NCBI RefSeq assembly: GCF_041431415.1
Contig: NZ_CP107845.1
Location: 6,510,001-6,574,000 of the forward strand
DNA length: 64,000 nt
From: Streptomyces sp. NBC_00513
GTDB taxonomy: Bacteria; Actinomycetota; Actinomycetes; Streptomycetales; Streptomycetaceae
Reading direction: 5' to 3'
A program made the position numbers and the translations under genes. The notes under the pieces were generated by a model. That model made no database searches. It was not told the DNA's origin and worked only from the letters and a program-made list of their open reading frames with translations. Shown piece by piece: positions 62,299-64,000 of this stretch (the stretch's first letter is position 1; every line of letters starts with the position of its first letter).

Positions 62299-63264
62299 AT
62301 GAGCAATCTCGATCGCCAGCCCGCTCTCTCCGCCTGCGGCGGCCGCGGTTTCGTCGTGGCCGAGCCCGTGCGCGAGCTCCTGAGCCCGCGCACCGTCAAG
62401 CTCGGGGAGTCCACCGAGGTCCGCCGCCTGCTGCCCAACCTGGGCCGCCGCATGGTGGGCGCCTGGTGCTTCGTCGACCACTACGGCCCGGACGACATCG
62501 CCGACGAGCCCGGCATGCAGGTGGCGCCGCACCCGCACTCCGGGCTCCAGACCGTGAGCTGGCTCCACGAGGGCGAGGTGCTGCACCGCGACAGCGTCGG
62601 CAGCCTGGAGACCATCCGCCCGCGCGAGCTCGGCCTGATGACCTCCGGCCGCGGCATCAGCCACTCCGAGGAGAGCCCGCGCCCGCACGCCCGCCTCCTG
62701 CACGGCGCGCAACTGTGGGTGGCCCTCCCCGACGCCCACCGCGATGTCGCGCCGCACTTCCAGCACCACGCCGACCTCCCGCAGGTCACCGCCCCCGGCC
62801 TGGCCGCGACCGTGATCCTCGGCACCCTGGACGGAGCCACCTCGCCCGGCAGCGCCTACAGCCCGATCGTCGGCGCCGACCTCGCCCTGGCGGCGGGCAC
62901 CGAAACCCGGCTCCCGCTCGACCCGGACTTCGAGTACGCGGTCCTGTCGATGTCGGGCGAGGCCACCGTCGACGGCGTCCCGGTCCTGCCCGGCGCCATG
63001 CTCTACCTGGGCTGCGGCCGCACGGAACTCCCCCTGCGGGCGGCCTCGGACGCGGGGCTGATGCTGCTGGGCGGCGAGCCGTTCGAGGAGGAGATCGTCA
63101 TGTTCTGGAACTGGATCGGGCGGAGCAACGAGGAGATCGTCCAGTTCCGCGAGGACTGGACGAACGGCACCCGCTACGGCGAGGTGAAGGGTTACGACGG
63201 CCCCCCGATCCCTGCGCCGCAGCTCCCGCCGGGGCCCTTGAAAGCGCGCGGTCGGGTGCGCTGA
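62299..63264 (+). CDS. Pirin family protein
   Basis: A 321-aa bicupin. The N-terminal pirin motif contains metal-binding His residues (MVGAWCFVDHYGPDDIADEP, MQVAPHPHSGLQTVSWLHEG, GRGISHSEESP). The C-terminal half has YLGCGRTELPLRA and LLGGEPFEEEIVMFWNWIGR. Bacterial pirins may act as quercetin 2,3-dioxygenases or as regulators of metabolic enzymes; the sequence does not decide between these. Confidence 0.92.
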   Translation: MSNLDRQPALSACGGRGFVVAEPVRELLSPRTVKLGESTEVRRLLPNLGRRMVGAWCFVDHYGPDDIADEPGMQVAPHPHSGLQTVSWLHEGEVLHRDSVGSLETIRPRELGLMTSGRGISHSEESPRPHARLLHGAQLWVALPDAHRDVAPHFQHHADLPQVTAPGLAATVILGTLDGATSPGSAYSPIVGADLALAAGTETRLPLDPDFEYAVLSMSGEATVDGVPVLPGAMLYLGCGRTELPLRAASDAGLMLLGGEPFEEEIVMFWNWIGRSNEEIVQFREDWTNGTRYGEVKGYDGPPIPAPQLPPGPLKARGRVR

Positions 63265-63639
63265 CCTGCACTCTTCTGGATCGGCTCTCTCAGTCGCGAC
63301 TGACGAAAGAGAGTCCGGAGCTCCGGCGGAGATTGCTCCGCCGGAGGAGCGCCGAGGCCCGCCGGAGGCCCTCTTCGGGCTCCCGTCGTTTCCCATGTGT
63401 GACCAGCTGAGGTCAGCTTTGCCAGGACCAATGCTGACCCGACGCCGACTTTGGTGCCCGGCGTCGCGGAGCGGGGAGAAGGGCGGTCCCATAGTCCTCA
63501 TCTGGGGCAGGATCACCCTCGGGGGAGCGCTCGGCGGTACCTCGCCCATATTCGTCACTGTGACGTGAATTTGCCTGAATCGGGCTACGGTTCATCCGGG
63601 TTCTGCGATGCTGGAGGCCGATCGAGAGGGGCCGCAGCG
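63265..63639. other. 375-bp intergenic region without recognisable gene
   Basis: It contains the terminator at 63321-63346 and a second weaker GC hairpin potential after it. The part from about 63400 to 63639 is less GC-rich than its surroundings and must hold the promoter of the NUDIX gene. I see no convincing -35/-10 pair, tRNA or attachment site. Confidence 0.4.
63321..63346. terminator. Perfect 11-bp hairpin terminator after pirin
   Basis: CTCCGGCGGAG-ATTG-CTCCGCCGGAG is a perfect 11-bp stem with a four-base loop, 56 bases after the pirin stop. Confidence 0.85.
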
Positions 63640-64000
63640 ATGCAGTGGAAGATCCACGGTGAACGTCCGATCTACGAAAACAAGTGGGTGAACCTGTGGC
63701 TCACCGACATCGAGACGCCGGACGGGCACCGCTGGGAACACCACGTCGTCAAGCTCCGCCACCTGGCCGTGGCCGCTGTGGTCAACGATCGCCGAGAGGT
63801 CCTGATGATGTGGCGCCACCGCTTCATCACGGACGCGTGGGCTTGGGAGCTGCCCATGGGTCTGGTGGAGGCGGACGAGACCCCCGGTGAGGCCGCTGCC
63901 CGTGAAGTCCTCGAAGAGACCGGCTGGCGTCCGGGCCCGATGAAGCCTCTGATCTACGCGGAACCGGCGAACGGCATCACGGACTCCCAGCACCACTTGT
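63640..64000 (+). CDS. NUDIX hydrolase, 3' end cut by the window
   Basis: The frame is open from ATG 63640 to the window end (120 codons). It starts MQWKIHGERPIYENKWVNLW and contains a full NUDIX box, GLVEADETPGEAAAREVLEE followed by TGW, with all Gly, Glu and Arg positions of G-x5-E-x7-RE-x2-EE-x-G. NUDIX enzymes hydrolyse nucleoside diphosphates linked to another group; this subtype resembles ADP-ribose or ADP-sugar pyrophosphatases. GAGAGGGG lies upstream. Length and remaining domains are unknown. Confidence 0.9.
   Translation, partial: MQWKIHGERPIYENKWVNLWLTDIETPDGHRWEHHVVKLRHLAVAAVVNDRREVLMMWRHRFITDAWAWELPMGLVEADETPGEAAAREVLEETGWRPGPMKPLIYAEPANGITDSQHHL

Noticed and set aside
63265..64000. 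Edge of an integrated element with a tRNA attachment site
   Set aside because: The lower GC and NUDIX gene looked suggestive, but no tRNA cloverleaf, integrase or direct repeat is visible in the window.

Overview
The window is about 64 kb of very GC-rich actinobacterial chromosome and almost certainly comes from a Streptomyces. It has densely packed genes with GTG/ATG starts and frequent ATGA/GTGA overlaps. Its gene families are typical of the genus: a SpoIIE-type phosphatase, a DUF574 methyltransferase, an RmdA-like PAS-GGDEF-EAL protein, LysX, DUF6777, DUF6230/DUF6114, a class F sortase, a gapless egtABCD block and an olsBA pair. From memory, the order sdh(b558) - olsBA - egt near rmdA resembles the SCO091x-092x part of the S. 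coelicolor chromosome arm. No tRNA, rRNA, CRISPR array, transposase or phage gene was recognised.

Layout. 0.2-8 kb: a small unknown ORF, an NAD-dependent epimerase, a lipase-maturation-factor membrane protein, a DUF6777 lipoprotein, a PAS-GAF-PP2C-ATPase regulator, an Fpg/Nei glycosylase and a small membrane protein. 8-15.5 kb: an unknown protein, an orphan ECF sigma factor, a CapA-like lipoprotein, a universal stress protein, LysX and a polysaccharide deacetylase. 15.6-19.8 kb: a cell-surface locus with a class F sortase, two secreted proteins sharing a GLGGS / membrane span / RRRR tail, a DUF4239 membrane protein and a Pro-rich surface protein. 20-25.4 kb: a methyltransferase fused by GTGA overlap to an RmdA-like c-di-GMP enzyme, then a monooxygenase/TetR divergent pair. 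25.8-31 kb: a LysR regulator divergent to a three-subunit succinate dehydrogenase (b558 type), then a histidine phosphatase lipoprotein. 31-37 kb: a stand-alone UvrA-like ATPase, a luciferase-like oxidoreductase, a HAD phosphatase, dodecin and an orphan DasA-like sugar-binding lipoprotein with a DasR-like site in its promoter. 37.1-43.2 kb: ornithine-lipid genes olsB-olsA running tail-to-tail into egtABCD (ergothioneine). 43.3-50 kb: a PARG-like hydrolase, an amidase coupled to a solitary PemK/MazF-type protein, and an MFS transporter divergent to a LacI regulator. 49-57.5 kb: a thiolase, an aldehyde dehydrogenase, a thioredoxin with a sigma-R-type promoter, a flavin disulfide-reductase homologue, an iron-box-controlled secreted protein, a beta-propeller surface protein, a metallophosphoesterase and a DUF2087 protein. 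57.8-64 kb: a DUF6230-DUF6114-secreted-protein operon with a MerR gene, an RlmG-like methyltransferase, a TPR protein, pirin and a NUDIX gene cut by the window end.

How the parts work together. Redox and thiol homeostasis recurs (ergothioneine, thioredoxin, two flavoprotein systems, Sdh), as does envelope biology (lysyl-PG, ornithine lipid, sortase, deacetylase, several secreted or anchored proteins of unknown role). Regulatory DNA is readable in many places: a 16-bp perfect palindrome at 3102, a leaderless TetR promoter/operator at 24717, a LysR box at 26722, a dre-like site at 35652, a sigma-R promoter at 52209 and an iron box at 54255. Many intergenic gaps carry short GC-rich tandem repeats (13, 14-16, 23 and about 40 bp periods) and perfect hairpin terminators.

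The least explained loci are the sortase-F surface island (15.6-19.8 kb), the iron-box secreted protein with its beta-propeller partner (54.2-56.4 kb) and the MerR/DUF6230/DUF6114 operon (57.8-60.5 kb). All functional statements come from reading motifs by eye; no database search was run.
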